32,235 nt of DNA from Advenella sp. S44 (lineage in GTDB: Bacteria; Pseudomonadota; Gammaproteobacteria; Burkholderiales; Burkholderiaceae_B): assembly GCF_002810445.1 (NCBI RefSeq), contig NZ_NEXS01000016.1, positions 1 through 32,235 of the forward strand, read 5' to 3'. This document shows, in pieces, positions 1 to 6,874 of the stretch. Within the stretch, counting starts at the first letter, position 1; each line of letters starts with the position of its first letter. A program made the position numbers and the translations under genes. The notes under the pieces are model-generated. The model made no database searches. It was given only the letters and a program-made list of their open reading frames with translations, and had not been told where the DNA came from.

Positions 1-2
1 TT

Positions 3-842
3 TTATAGACAGTTCGTAGCCTCAGAAAAGTATTGCTGTTCGTAGTTTACCGGCGATAGGTTGGCCGCATGGCTATGACGGCGGACAGGGTTGTAAAACA
101 TTTCGATATAGTCAAAGATATCCTGTCGTGCGTGCTCTCTGGTTTTGTATATATTACGTTTAATTCGTTCACGTTTGAGTAATTGGAAGAAGCTTTCTGC
201 GACAGCATTATCATGGCAGTTTCCGCGTCGACTCATACTCGGTTGTAGATTATGGTTGGCCAGGAACGCTGCGTATTCGTAGCTCGTAAATTGACTACCC
301 TGATCTGAATGGACCATGATGGGTTGCTTGGGTTTGCGACGCCATACTGCGGCGAGCAGTGCCTGCAGAACTAAATCTTTGTTCATTCGTGAATCCATCG
401 ACCAGCCCACTACCTGGCGCGAGAATAAGTCCACCACAACAGCCAGATAGAGCCAACCTTCATGGGTACGGATATAGGTAATATCGGTCACCCAGACTCG
501 GTTCGGCGCTGCGACATCGAATTGCCTGTCCAGAATGTTAGCCACTACATTATGGGCAGCGCCACCATAAGACCCGGGTCGACGACGACCATACCCAACC
601 TGAGCACGCCATCCGCAGCTACGCATCAAGCGCGCTACGCGATGACGGCTGCAGGTCTCGCCCAATGCCAGTAAATCCAAATGCACCTTGCTGTAGCCAT
701 AAACCCGGCCACTCTCAAGCCAGGAGGGCTTCATCAGAGCCAGCAATCGCTGGTCTTCATGATGGCGTGTGCTATAGGCATTGCGTCTCCAGGCGTAATA
801 TCCACTAGGATGAACGCCTAGCACCTGACACAGTCTGCGCAC
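3..842 (-). CDS. IS3-family transposase OrfB (DDE integrase domain)
   Basis: This is the catalytic half of the IS3-family transposase, an rve-type DDE domain. The three acidic residues appear in NRVWVTDITYI, VHSDQGSQFTS and NCHDNAVAESFF. The N-terminus has the HTH_21-like motif RRLCQVLGVHPSGYYAW. The given start at 842 is internal. The open frame continues upstream to the slippery heptamer at 920-914 (residues LKYAFVEQYSTQYPV precede the listed start), so the natural product is probably the frameshifted OrfAB rather than a separately started OrfB. The reading frame is intact to its stop at position 3, and the element may be active. Confidence 0.9.
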   Translation of the reverse strand: MRRLCQVLGVHPSGYYAWRRNAYSTRHHEDQRLLALMKPSWLESGRVYGYSKVHLDLLALGETCSRHRVARLMRSCGWRAQVGYGRRRPGSYGGAAHNVVANILDRQFDVAAPNRVWVTDITYIRTHEGWLYLAVVVDLFSRQVVGWSMDSRMNKDLVLQALLAAVWRRKPKQPIMVHSDQGSQFTSYEYAAFLANHNLQPSMSRRGNCHDNAVAESFFQLLKRERIKRNIYKTREHARQDIFDYIEMFYNPVRRHSHAANLSPVNYEQQYFSEATNCL

Positions 843-880
843 CGGGTATTGAGTCGAATATTGTTCTACAAACGCGTACT

Positions 881-1171
881 TTAGCCGGACTCCTTGGCAA
901 AATACGCGGCGGCCTTTTTTAGGATATCTCGCTCTTGGGTCAATCGTTTGACCTCAGCACGTAGACGCCTGAGCTCGATCGCCTCAGTGCCAGCCTGCTT
1001 ACCTGACTGCGCAGACTTACCGTATCGCTTGATCCAGGCATACAGGCTGTGGCTCGACACGCCCAGTCGTTGCGACACTTCAGCCACCGGTCGGTGGTGT
1101 TCTGTAATTTGCTTTATCGCTTCGAGTTTGAATTCTTCCGTAAATCGGACCTTGCTCATAATAATCTCCAT
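881..1171 (-). CDS. IS3-family transposase OrfA
   Basis: This 96-residue protein is the DNA-binding half of an IS3-family transposase. Residues about 8-50 form a helix-turn-helix (FTEEFKLEAIKQI, then SQRLGVSSHSLYAWIKRY). The C-terminal part is a leucine-rich coiled coil (LRRLRAEVKRLTQERDILKK) typical of OrfA. The heptamer A_AAA_AAG lies in frame at 920-914, just before the end. A -1 slip there leads into the orfB frame and would give an OrfAB fusion of about 389 residues, the form that catalyses transposition in this family. Start is an ATG with an upstream GGAG-type ribosome site. Confidence 0.9.
   Translation of the reverse strand: MEIIMSKVRFTEEFKLEAIKQITEHHRPVAEVSQRLGVSSHSLYAWIKRYGKSAQSGKQAGTEAIELRRLRAEVKRLTQERDILKKAAAYFAKESG
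914..920 (-). promoter_or_regulatory. -1 frameshift heptamer A_AAA_AAG between orfA and orfB
   Basis: Read on the minus strand, codons CTA AAA AAG of orfA contain A AAA AAG in the correct phase for a -1 slip. After the slip, the frame beginning at 914 is the orfB frame, since the distance from 914 to 842 is a multiple of three. This is the standard IS3-family signal for making OrfAB. Confidence 0.85.
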
Positions 1172-1371
1172 CTGTGAGTATTATGAGGCTTAAAAGTGTC
1201 TAGTAAACCCTGGCCGATTCACATCCCTATGAAGACTCCCAGGCTTTTGATTTTGAAATAGTATGGAAAAAAGAAAGCTATAGCACATTATTTTAATGTG
1301 TATTCAACTTATAATGAATATTCAAAATATATTCAATATAAGTTTATTTATAAAGCCCTCTACTTTGTAAT

Positions 1372-1644
1372 TTATTCTTCGAATAGGTCTGAATGGGTGC
1401 CTGTTCTGTTTAATTGCAGCTCCTCACCCACTACGCGATATATCAAAAGCCAATCAGGTTCTATATGGGCATCGCGATATCCTGACCATTGACCTTTCAA
1501 TGGATGGTCACGGTATTTTTCGGGCAACGGTTTTTCTTCAATCAACAATAGTAGCAAGGTACGCAGTTTATCTAGGTCTTTACCACGTTTTTCTGCTCGT
1601 TTCACGTCTCGCTTAAATTGTCCGGAGCGTACGGGTGTCAGCAC
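1372..1644 (-). CDS. yafQ: YafQ-family mRNA interferase toxin
   Basis: A 90-residue RelE/YafQ-type toxin, a ribosome-dependent endoribonuclease that cleaves mRNA in translating ribosomes. Residues H47, H60, D64, H84 and F88 sit in the motifs YRDHPL, RDAHIEPDWLLIYR and NRTGTHSDLF. They line up, shifted by three, with the known active-site set of E. coli YafQ (H50, H63, D67, H87, F91), so the toxin looks functional. The start is GTG, one base after the dinJ stop, with AGGG upstream, so the two genes are translationally linked. The C-terminus LFEE is the usual length for the family. Confidence 0.9.
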   Translation of the reverse strand: MLTPVRSGQFKRDVKRAEKRGKDLDKLRTLLLLLIEEKPLPEKYRDHPLKGQWSGYRDAHIEPDWLLIYRVVGEELQLNRTGTHSDLFEE

Positions 1645-1645
1645 T

Positions 1646-1903
1646 TTAGATCCCTAAATCTTTAAACAGATCTTCGGCATTGTCGAAACGTTTACCCTTC
1701 CCTGCTTCTAATTCCTTCATTGCTTTTCGTGTTGTGCGATTTGGTACTTGTACATCAAATGGCAAACGCCCTTCTTCTGCTACACGAAGGAAAGTCAGGC
1801 GGATTAAATCGGACGCACTTAACCCCATGCGTTCTAGTGTCGCTATGGCTTTGTCCTTCATGTCTGCGGGTATACGTGCGCGGACTACGGCATCAGCTCT
1901 CAT
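1646..1903 (-). CDS. dinJ: DinJ-family antitoxin
   Basis: An 85-residue RelB/DinJ-type antitoxin that neutralises YafQ and represses the operon. The N-terminal ribbon-helix-helix reads AVVRARIPADMKDKAIATLERMGLSASDLIRLTFLRVAEEGRLPF; the tail FDNAEDLFKDLGI is the toxin-wrapping segment. I chose the ATG at 1903 because GGAG lies 6 bases upstream. A longer frame from a TTG at 1945 would run through the -10 box and operator. It is encoded directly ahead of yafQ. The pair is next to the partition genes and probably acts in plasmid maintenance. Confidence 0.9.
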   Translation of the reverse strand: MRADAVVRARIPADMKDKAIATLERMGLSASDLIRLTFLRVAEEGRLPFDVQVPNRTTRKAMKELEAGKGKRFDNAEDLFKDLGI

Positions 1904-1933
1904 GGCTTTGCTCCAATGATCAGTAAAAACGAT

Positions 1934-1962
1934 ATTGTAGCTCAATTGTAGCTACAATGCAA
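1934..1962 (-). promoter_or_regulatory. dinJ-yafQ promoter with palindromic operator
   Basis: On the minus strand, TTGCAT (1962-1957) and TACAAT (1939-1934) are separated by exactly 17 bp. Between and overlapping them is the perfect 14-bp palindrome ATTGTAGCTACAAT (1945-1958), and a second TTGTAGCT half-site lies at 1935. This is the expected layout for autoregulation by a ribbon-helix-helix antitoxin bound over the promoter. Binding is inferred. Confidence 0.7.
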
Positions 1963-2001
1963 TCCCCTGCTATGACTTAGCCACACTAAATGCACATTTA
2001 A

Positions 2002-2090
2002 TGAATATTCAAAACATATTCATAATGGCATAAAATGTGTTGACCATTTTAATTACTTTAGATATTATTTACCCATTGAATGAATATTCA
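2002..2090. repeat. Two TGAATATTCA palindromes upstream of parA
   Basis: The 10-bp palindrome TGAATATTCA occurs at 2002-2011 and 2081-2090, the second ending 14 bp before the parA start. Extra TATTCA half-sites lie nearby (about 2017). The same motif recurs at 1315-1324, 2753-2762 (AGAATATTCA) and 3062-3071, in each intergenic gap of the parA-repA region. This is probably the operator and/or centromere bound by the ribbon-helix-helix protein encoded at 2785. Confidence 0.6.
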
Positions 2091-2104
2091 AACGAGGTGA
2101 AACC

Positions 2105-2752
2105 GTGATTGTTGCTATAGCAAATACAAAGGGTGGGGTTGGTAAAACGACTCTAGCAGTTCAGATTGCAATCGCTCGGGCGCGTGCTGGGCGAGACGTG
2201 TGGTTGATTGATGGCGATCGGCAAGGAACCGCAGCTGCGGCCATAGCCATAAGATCCGAAGGGGAAACTATACCTGGAATCGCCTGCGCGCAATATCCAG
2301 ATGGTCCGCAGTTGAGGGCGCAAGTGCAGCAGCAGCGCAATAAATGGGACGACATTATTATCGATGTAGGGGGTAGGGATTCAACAGCCCTCCGTGCGGC
2401 ACTTACCCTGGCCGATACCCTACTTGTCCCATTTGCGCCGCGATCATATGACGTTTGGGCGTTGGATGATATGGCCGCCCTGGTTGATGAGGCTAATAGT
2501 GTGAGGGACGGTCTTAGGGCTTTTGCTGTTCTGAACCTAGCTGATCCAGGTGAGCAATCGACCGATAATGCCGAGGCTGCCGCAGCAGTCGCGGAAGTCC
2601 CTCAATTTCAGTATTTATCAACTCCAATTCGCCGCCGTAAGGCTTTTAGCAATGCCTCCGGCGCAGGCTTGTCGGTATCCGAATTGAAACCCAAGGATGC
2701 AAAAGCAATAGCTGAAATTGATAAATTAATTGAATCTATTTTTAATGTGTAA
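2105..2752 (+). CDS. parA: ParA-family partition ATPase
   Basis: A 215-residue, short ParA ATPase that drives plasmid segregation over the nucleoid. The deviant Walker A box KGGVGKTT is at residues 9-16, Walker A' is LIDGDRQGT (about 34-42), and the Walker B-like strand is DDIIIDVGG. There is no N-terminal DNA-binding domain, which puts it in the small type Ib class that works with a ribbon-helix-helix partner rather than a large ParB. It starts at GTG with GAGGTG upstream. It is followed after 32 bp by the partner and then repA, all on the same strand, so they probably form one maintenance operon. Confidence 0.92.
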   Translation: MIVAIANTKGGVGKTTLAVQIAIARARAGRDVWLIDGDRQGTAAAAIAIRSEGETIPGIACAQYPDGPQLRAQVQQQRNKWDDIIIDVGGRDSTALRAALTLADTLLVPFAPRSYDVWALDDMAALVDEANSVRDGLRAFAVLNLADPGEQSTDNAEAAAAVAEVPQFQYLSTPIRRRKAFSNASGAGLSVSELKPKDAKAIAEIDKLIESIFNV

Positions 2753-2784
2753 AGAATATTCAAAGCAGTACAGGAGAATATAGT

Positions 2785-3045
2785 ATGGCGATACATGCAA
2801 AACCCAAAAAACCCCTAAGTAAAGAAGCGGCTGCCGAAGCGTTTGTAACTGGTGCGCCTGATGCGACTGTAAAACCTGAAACATCTGTGGGCTATGATAA
2901 AGGAATCGTGAAGGGCCACAAGCGCCAAGTCAGTATTACTATTTCACCCGATTTGCTCCGTAAGATTGATGCAAAAGCTGAGGCGATGGGAACAGGGCGG
3001 TCGGCATTTATATCAATGGCCGTATTCAAAGCATTGCAGGAATAG
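2785..3045 (+). CDS. Ribbon-helix-helix partition protein (ParB-like)
   Basis: An 86-residue protein with a lysine-rich, probably disordered N-terminus (residues 1-45). Its C-terminal ribbon-helix-helix domain reads RQVSITISPDLLRKIDAKAEAMGTGRSAFISMAVFKAL. This is the architecture of small centromere-binding proteins paired with type Ib ParA. The N-terminal tail would stimulate the ATPase and the domain would bind DNA. TGAATATTCA-type palindromes lie on both sides of the gene (2753 and 3062), fitting a protein that binds its own operon as operator and centromere. AGGAGA lies ahead of the ATG. The function is inferred from architecture and position. Confidence 0.8.
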   Translation: MAIHAKPKKPLSKEAAAEAFVTGAPDATVKPETSVGYDKGIVKGHKRQVSITISPDLLRKIDAKAEAMGTGRSAFISMAVFKALQE

Positions 3046-3061
3046 TATTTATAATATATTT

Positions 3062-3071
3062 TGAATATTCA
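3062..3071. repeat. TGAATATTCA palindrome between the partition gene and repA
   Basis: An exact copy of the palindrome found upstream of parA lies 26 bp before the repA start. It could let the ribbon-helix-helix protein tune repA expression as well as partition. A related AGAATATTCA is at 2753-2762 between parA and the partner gene. Confidence 0.55.
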
Positions 3072-3097
3072 TAGTATATTAATTAAAGGTGAATTAT

Positions 3098-4312
3098 ATG
3101 AGTAAAACTGATTTGCAGGAGGAGCAGATAAGCCTATATCCTGAGGCAGTTAATTCCTATGAGGCCACCGGAAAATCTGAGGAGATCCTAGATCATTTGC
3201 GCTCCTGGCATCGCACATTGTCGGATCAAATTGTGGACGCCAATCGTGAATTGGCCGGGCTGATCGCAAAGGGGAAAGGTAATACTGAAGAAGCAGAGAT
3301 TATTAAGAAGCTCTTAGTCAAGGTCCAGGCTCGGCGCGTCGAGGTCGAAAAGAATATTGAAGAAGAAAAAAAAGAACTTGAATATTTTCGGTCGCTGCAT
3401 AAGCAGAGTATGGTAGAGGTCGAAACGATTGATGAGCCTACTGAGCAAGGGTTGATCCGGGTAAGGCACCCAAATCGCGATTTTTTCCTGGCAGACATGT
3501 TTGATTATGCATTGAAAGATGATGGTGCAAGCATGGAAGCCCCGATTTTTACTTTATCCACGAAACCTGATCTAAGCATATGGGAATGGCGAAGCAAAGA
3601 CGGAAATAAATATGTCAAAGTCACTCCCTCCGTACTTGGCCGGGCTACTCAGCACGATAAAGATGTACTGATATATGTCGTATCGCAAATGACTGAGGCT
3701 CTAAATAGGGGCCGTGAAGATGCTAAGAACCGAACAATACGGTTCACAGTACATGATTTCTTAGTTACAACTAATCGGCAAACCAGTGGTGAAGGTTACA
3801 AGCTCTTGCATCAAGCATTTGAACGCTTACGCGGTACTTCTGTTTCCACTGATATACGAACAGGCGGGACCCGAGTACGAGAAGGGTTTGGCATTATTGA
3901 TCGCTGGAAAATCATCGAAAAATCACGCACTGATGAGCGAATGATAGCTGTGGAAGTGACGCTATCTGACTGGCTTTTCAATGCCGTTCAGGCATATGAA
4001 GTATTAACGATTCACCCGGATTATTTTCGCCTGCGCAAGCCAATGGCTCGGCGGTTATACGAGATTGCAAGGAAGCACTGTGGACGCCAATCTCAGTGGG
4101 TAATAAGTCTACGTCTATTGCAGGAAAAAACAGGTAGCAAATCTACATTGAAAGAGTTCAGAAGTGCCATTCGCGCAATTCAGGCGGATAACAGTCTGCC
4201 CGAATATAGTTTGTTTTTGGACGAAGCGAATGATCAGGTTATTTTCACTGCGCGAAATGCTGGCCAACTCTCGCAAAATCTCGTCAAAGATATGACAAAG
4301 ATGCCTGTTTGA
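3098..4312 (+). CDS. repA: Replication initiator protein (RPA/RepA family)
   Basis: A 404-residue plasmid replication initiator. Residues 1-110 are polar and coiled-coil-like (LVKVQARRVEVEKNIEEEKKEL). The remainder matches the replication initiator protein A family, with conserved blocks DVLIYVVSQMTEALNRGRED, FTVHDFLVTTNR, LLHQAFERLRGTSVSTDI, IAVEVTLSDWLFNAVQ and DYFRLRKPMARRLYEIARKHCG. These form winged-helix DNA-binding folds. I start it at the ATG at 3098, 7 bp after AAAGGTG; a GTG at 3089 sits inside that ribosome site. Iterons begin 3 bp after the stop, so the origin is directly downstream. Confidence 0.92.
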   Translation: MSKTDLQEEQISLYPEAVNSYEATGKSEEILDHLRSWHRTLSDQIVDANRELAGLIAKGKGNTEEAEIIKKLLVKVQARRVEVEKNIEEEKKELEYFRSLHKQSMVEVETIDEPTEQGLIRVRHPNRDFFLADMFDYALKDDGASMEAPIFTLSTKPDLSIWEWRSKDGNKYVKVTPSVLGRATQHDKDVLIYVVSQMTEALNRGREDAKNRTIRFTVHDFLVTTNRQTSGEGYKLLHQAFERLRGTSVSTDIRTGGTRVREGFGIIDRWKIIEKSRTDERMIAVEVTLSDWLFNAVQAYEVLTIHPDYFRLRKPMARRLYEIARKHCGRQSQWVISLRLLQEKTGSKSTLKEFRSAIRAIQADNSLPEYSLFLDEANDQVIFTARNAGQLSQNLVKDMTKMPV

Positions 4313-4314
4313 TA

Positions 4315-4458
4315 CGTCATTTCACCCACCGTTGTTTTTTTCCTTGTGGATAAGTTCTAAAATCCGTGTTTTCCTGTGGATTGGTTCGTCATTTCACCCA
4401 CCTTTTCTGTGGATTCATTCGTCATTTCACCCACCGGCCATTCGTCATTTCACCCACC
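4315..4458 (+). repeat. Replication-origin iterons, four copies
   Basis: The 16-bp unit CGTCATTTCACCCACC occurs identically at 4315-4330, 4387-4402, 4420-4435 and 4443-4458, all in the same orientation. Copies two to four are preceded by TT. Start-to-start spacings are 72, 33 and 23 bp. Position directly after repA and exact identity mark these as RepA-binding iterons of the origin. Confidence 0.85.
4345..4353 (-). promoter_or_regulatory. DnaA box in the plasmid origin
   Basis: TGTGGATAA is a perfect match to the consensus DnaA box TTATCCACA read on the minus strand. It lies between iterons one and two. Two degenerate relatives, TGTGGATT, follow near 4375 and 4408, each just before an iteron. 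This supports host DnaA participation in opening the origin. Confidence 0.75.
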
Positions 4459-5024
4459 GGGTCTTTTGCTAGATCGCTGTTTTATAAACGGAAAACCCCA
4501 ATATTTTTGACCGTAACGCGCGCGCGCGGTTTTAACTATTATTCTTTAACGAAAAAAAGCGCCTAACCCTCCGGTCGCTAAGCTCCCTTCGCCCTTTGCT
4601 ACGCAAAGCCTTTCAATTCATGTCCCGCTAAAGCGGGAAATATGAACCCTCACCCCAACACTGAGCTAATCGCTAGACTATTCCAGGAAAACCGTAAGGC
4701 CCTGGCCGCGGGAACCGTGCCGGTTCCCCTGTCCTCCCTACGCTAACGCTTCGGTCGCGGCCTCGACCCCTTTTGTGGAAACCTACGGTTTCCCCCGCAA
4801 GCGGCACCCCTTTCCCTCCTGTTTTGCAGAACAGAGGGTAACAAAAGCGTCAAAATCGATAACAATGGGGTAAATCAAGGCATGGCGCGTTTTTTTTTGA
4901 AAACCTAATGCCTGAAGCCTGTCGCGGTGAAAAACCGCTTAAAACGGCTGTAATTCGGCGCGGGCTAACGGATAAGATAGCAATCGGGTGCCAGAGCCTG
5001 GCTCTAGGACCCTATATCTTTGAT
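4459..5024. other. Non-coding origin-proximal region with hairpins
   Basis: No convincing gene is present between repA and umuC. The stretch holds an AT-rich patch (4480-4560) interrupted by a (CG)6 alternating tract at 4517-4528. It also holds several short hairpins: CTTTGCTACGCAAAG near 4604, TCCCGCTAAAGCGGGA near 4623, and GGAAACCTACGGTTTCC near 4777. The AT-rich patch is the likely DNA-unwinding part of the origin. The hairpins could be a single-strand initiation site or terminators; I cannot tell which. A hairpin AGAGC-CAG-GCTCT after the umuC stop (near 5000, minus strand) lacks a T tract. Confidence 0.5.
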
Positions 5025-6296
5025 TCAGGCCCTGGCGATTGGCACTTCGTGCCAGTTCGTAGTATACCCCTGGCTTTTGCGCTCCTGGCGCATATACCAA
5101 TGTTCGCGGTCGTGAAACCCGATACTTCCTGTTTTAACGGATCCTCGGCCATATCGAGCATTGATGCCGTCCAGGGCCACCATCAGCTGCGCCCGCTTAT
5201 CATGCTCTGGTTCCACGGGAAACAGTTCGCCCTGGACGGTATCGGCAGGCGATATGTCCATCAGCATGACGCCCGCCTTTTTATATTTGAATCCTGGCCG
5301 CCAGATTGCTTCCAGCGCCTTTAGTGCATGTTTGGTAAACACCAGGTTGTCAGCGGACGGGTAGGGCGGGGTGACTAGGCGGCTATTGCCATACTGCTTG
5401 CCTTTGTCAAACGGGCTAGTGCGAATGAATATCTGCATACTGGCGGCCACCGAATTTTGCCCGCGCAGTTTGTTGCAGGCGATGGCAACAAACTCAGACA
5501 GGGCGCTTTGCAGTCCGGCCAGGTCGGTCATTGGCAAACCAAAGGAACGTGACGAGATTATCTGCTTTTTAGGGTCGGCCACTTCTTCCAGATCGATGCG
5601 CGAGATCCCGCGCAGCTCTTGCACGGTCTTACCCACCACAATGGAAAATTCGGCTCTGGCCACTTCGGGTTTCAAGCGGGCCAGGTCAAAAACCGTATAA
5701 ATGCCCAGCTCGTTAAGCCTTTTGGCAATGCGCCTGCCGATGCCCCAGACTTCCCCAACTTCAATATTTTTCATCATGGCGGCCAGTTGGTACCGGTCCA
5801 GCTGCGTCAAATCACACACACCGGACCAGGCTGGCTGCTTTTTGGCAATATGGTTGGCCAACTTGGCCAGGGTCTTGGTGGCGCCGATGCCCACACAGGT
5901 GGGAATCCCTATCTCGCGCAGGACAGCGGCCCGGATTTTCTTGCTGTAGGTGGTTAAGTCTTCGGTAATGCCCGAAAAGTCAGCGAAACTCTCGTCAATA
6001 CTATAAATTTCTTGGCGAGGCGAGAACCGGCCAATTATGCTCATCATGCGGTCGCTCATGTCACCGTATAGGGCAAAATTACTACTCAGCCCTATGAGTC
6101 CCTTTTCTTCCAGGTGCTTGATCTCAAACCAGGGCTGGCCCATTTTGACGCCCAGCGCCTTTGCTTCATCTGTGCGCGAAATGACACAACCGTCATTGTT
6201 GGAGAGCGAAATAAGCGCTTTGCCTTTAAGGGCTGGTCTAAACACGCGCTCGCATGAGCAATAGAAGCAATTGCCATCGATCAGCCCATAGGTCAT
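5025..6296 (-). CDS. umuC: DNA polymerase V catalytic subunit UmuC
   Basis: A 423-residue Y-family translesion DNA polymerase, close in length to E. coli UmuC (422). The palm motif GLIDGNCFYCSCERVF carries the first catalytic aspartate (D7). The second acidic motif is YSIDESFADFSG. A helix-hairpin-helix-like stretch reads VGEVWGIGRRIAKRLNELGIYTVFDLA, followed by the little-finger domain and the UmuC-specific C-terminus. An upstream in-frame ATG exists, but the ATG at 6296 overlaps the umuD stop as ATGA and gives the family N-terminus MTYGLIDGN, so I chose it. The overlap implies translational coupling to umuD. Plasmid-borne relatives include mucB and rumB. Confidence 0.95.
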   Translation of the reverse strand: MTYGLIDGNCFYCSCERVFRPALKGKALISLSNNDGCVISRTDEAKALGVKMGQPWFEIKHLEEKGLIGLSSNFALYGDMSDRMMSIIGRFSPRQEIYSIDESFADFSGITEDLTTYSKKIRAAVLREIGIPTCVGIGATKTLAKLANHIAKKQPAWSGVCDLTQLDRYQLAAMMKNIEVGEVWGIGRRIAKRLNELGIYTVFDLARLKPEVARAEFSIVVGKTVQELRGISRIDLEEVADPKKQIISSRSFGLPMTDLAGLQSALSEFVAIACNKLRGQNSVAASMQIFIRTSPFDKGKQYGNSRLVTPPYPSADNLVFTKHALKALEAIWRPGFKYKKAGVMLMDISPADTVQGELFPVEPEHDKRAQLMVALDGINARYGRGSVKTGSIGFHDREHWYMRQERKSQGYTTNWHEVPIARA

Positions 6297-6721
6297 ATCA
6301 TATCCTTGATAACGTGGGTGACAACGCCCCAGATCATCCATTCCTGGCCAGGAATCGGCACTATGTCAGGGTAGGTGAGGTTAGCGGCTTTAAGGCGTAT
6401 AACGCCGTTTTTCTTGTGCAGACGTTTGACAGTCACATCCCCATCGATTTCGGCAATAACGATGCTGTTGTGCTTGGCTGTCAGGGATCGATCGACAATC
6501 AGATGGTCGCCGTCGTCAATGCCTGCCTCCTTCATCGAGTGGCCTTTGACGCACAGGTAAAAGGTGGAGGTAGGGTTCTTGACGAGGATCTCGCCAATGT
6601 CGATCCGGTTCACGGCCAGATCCTGGGCAGGGGACGGAAAGCCTGCCGGCGTCTTGCACATAATCAGCCCAACACTGGCCGAGGTTTCCACCAGGGGGAT
6701 CAGGTCAAGGTAGGTTTTCAT
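6293..6721 (-). CDS. umuD: SOS mutagenesis protein UmuD
   Basis: A 142-residue LexA-like self-cleaving protein. RecA-stimulated cleavage, expected at A26-G27 (TPAGFPSP), would give UmuD', the partner of UmuC in polymerase V. The catalytic dyad is S62 (VKGHSMKEAG) and K99 (GDVTVKRL), matching S60/K97 of E. coli. The gene precedes and overlaps umuC. The ATG abuts a large palindrome containing a LexA box and I see no Shine-Dalgarno sequence (the bases before ATG are TATCCACC), so translation may start on a leaderless or very short-leader message. Confidence 0.95.
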   Translation of the reverse strand: MKTYLDLIPLVETSASVGLIMCKTPAGFPSPAQDLAVNRIDIGEILVKNPTSTFYLCVKGHSMKEAGIDDGDHLIVDRSLTAKHNSIVIAEIDGDVTVKRLHKKNGVIRLKAANLTYPDIVPIPGQEWMIWGVVTHVIKDMI

Positions 6722-6760
6722 GGTGGATAATACTGTATATAAAAACAGTATTATCCACCA
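6721..6760 (-). promoter_or_regulatory. LexA box within a 40-bp dyad at the umuD start
   Basis: TACTGTATATAAAAACAGTA at 6731-6750 matches the SOS box pattern CTG-N10-CAG with its AT-rich centre. The symmetry continues beyond it, with 16-bp perfect arms TGGTGGATAATACTGT (6721-6736) and ACAGTATTATCCACCA (6745-6760). The box lies only 10 bp from the umuD ATG, so LexA would cover the promoter and transcript start. The outer arms contain TTATCCACC, one base off a DnaA box. Confidence 0.88.
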
Positions 6761-6820
6761 AAAAACAGATTGCAGAACTCCAATCTAGGCAACTTTTATG
6801 TATTTGCGTAATCGCGCAGT

Positions 6821-6853
6821 TGCTACAATTAATGATAAAGTGCAACAATTATT
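6821..6853 (+). promoter_or_regulatory. Direct repeats and -10-like box upstream of the AIPR gene
   Basis: TGCTACAATTAAT (6821-6833) and TGCAACAATTATT (6841-6853) differ at two of 13 positions and start 20 bp apart, about two helical turns. TACAAT at 6824-6829 resembles a -10 element. The pair sits 22-45 bp before the AIPR start and may be a repressor operator; no regulator is assigned. Confidence 0.4.
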
Positions 6854-6874
6854 AATTTACTAAATTGTGAGAAC

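Larger units (their letters stand above)
1..1221 (-). mobile_element. IS3-family insertion sequence, cut by window start
   Basis: The element carries orfA and orfB in the IS3 two-frame arrangement. Its outer end upstream of orfA reads TGAATCGGCCAGGG when read inward from 1221. The opposite end, visible only in the second copy at 31778, reads TGAATCGACCAGAC. These match at about 22 of 30 positions and start with TG, as terminal inverted repeats of IS3-family elements usually do. Here the last 14 bp of that end are missing because the window begins inside the element. A full copy would be about 1235 bp. The first flanking bases are CAT at 1222 and CGC before 31778, so no target duplication joins the two ends. 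Confidence 0.88.

Noticed and set aside
4908-5324. A 138-codon plus-strand frame over the umuC end
   Set aside because: It is a shadow of umuC, which has clear polymerase motifs on the other strand.
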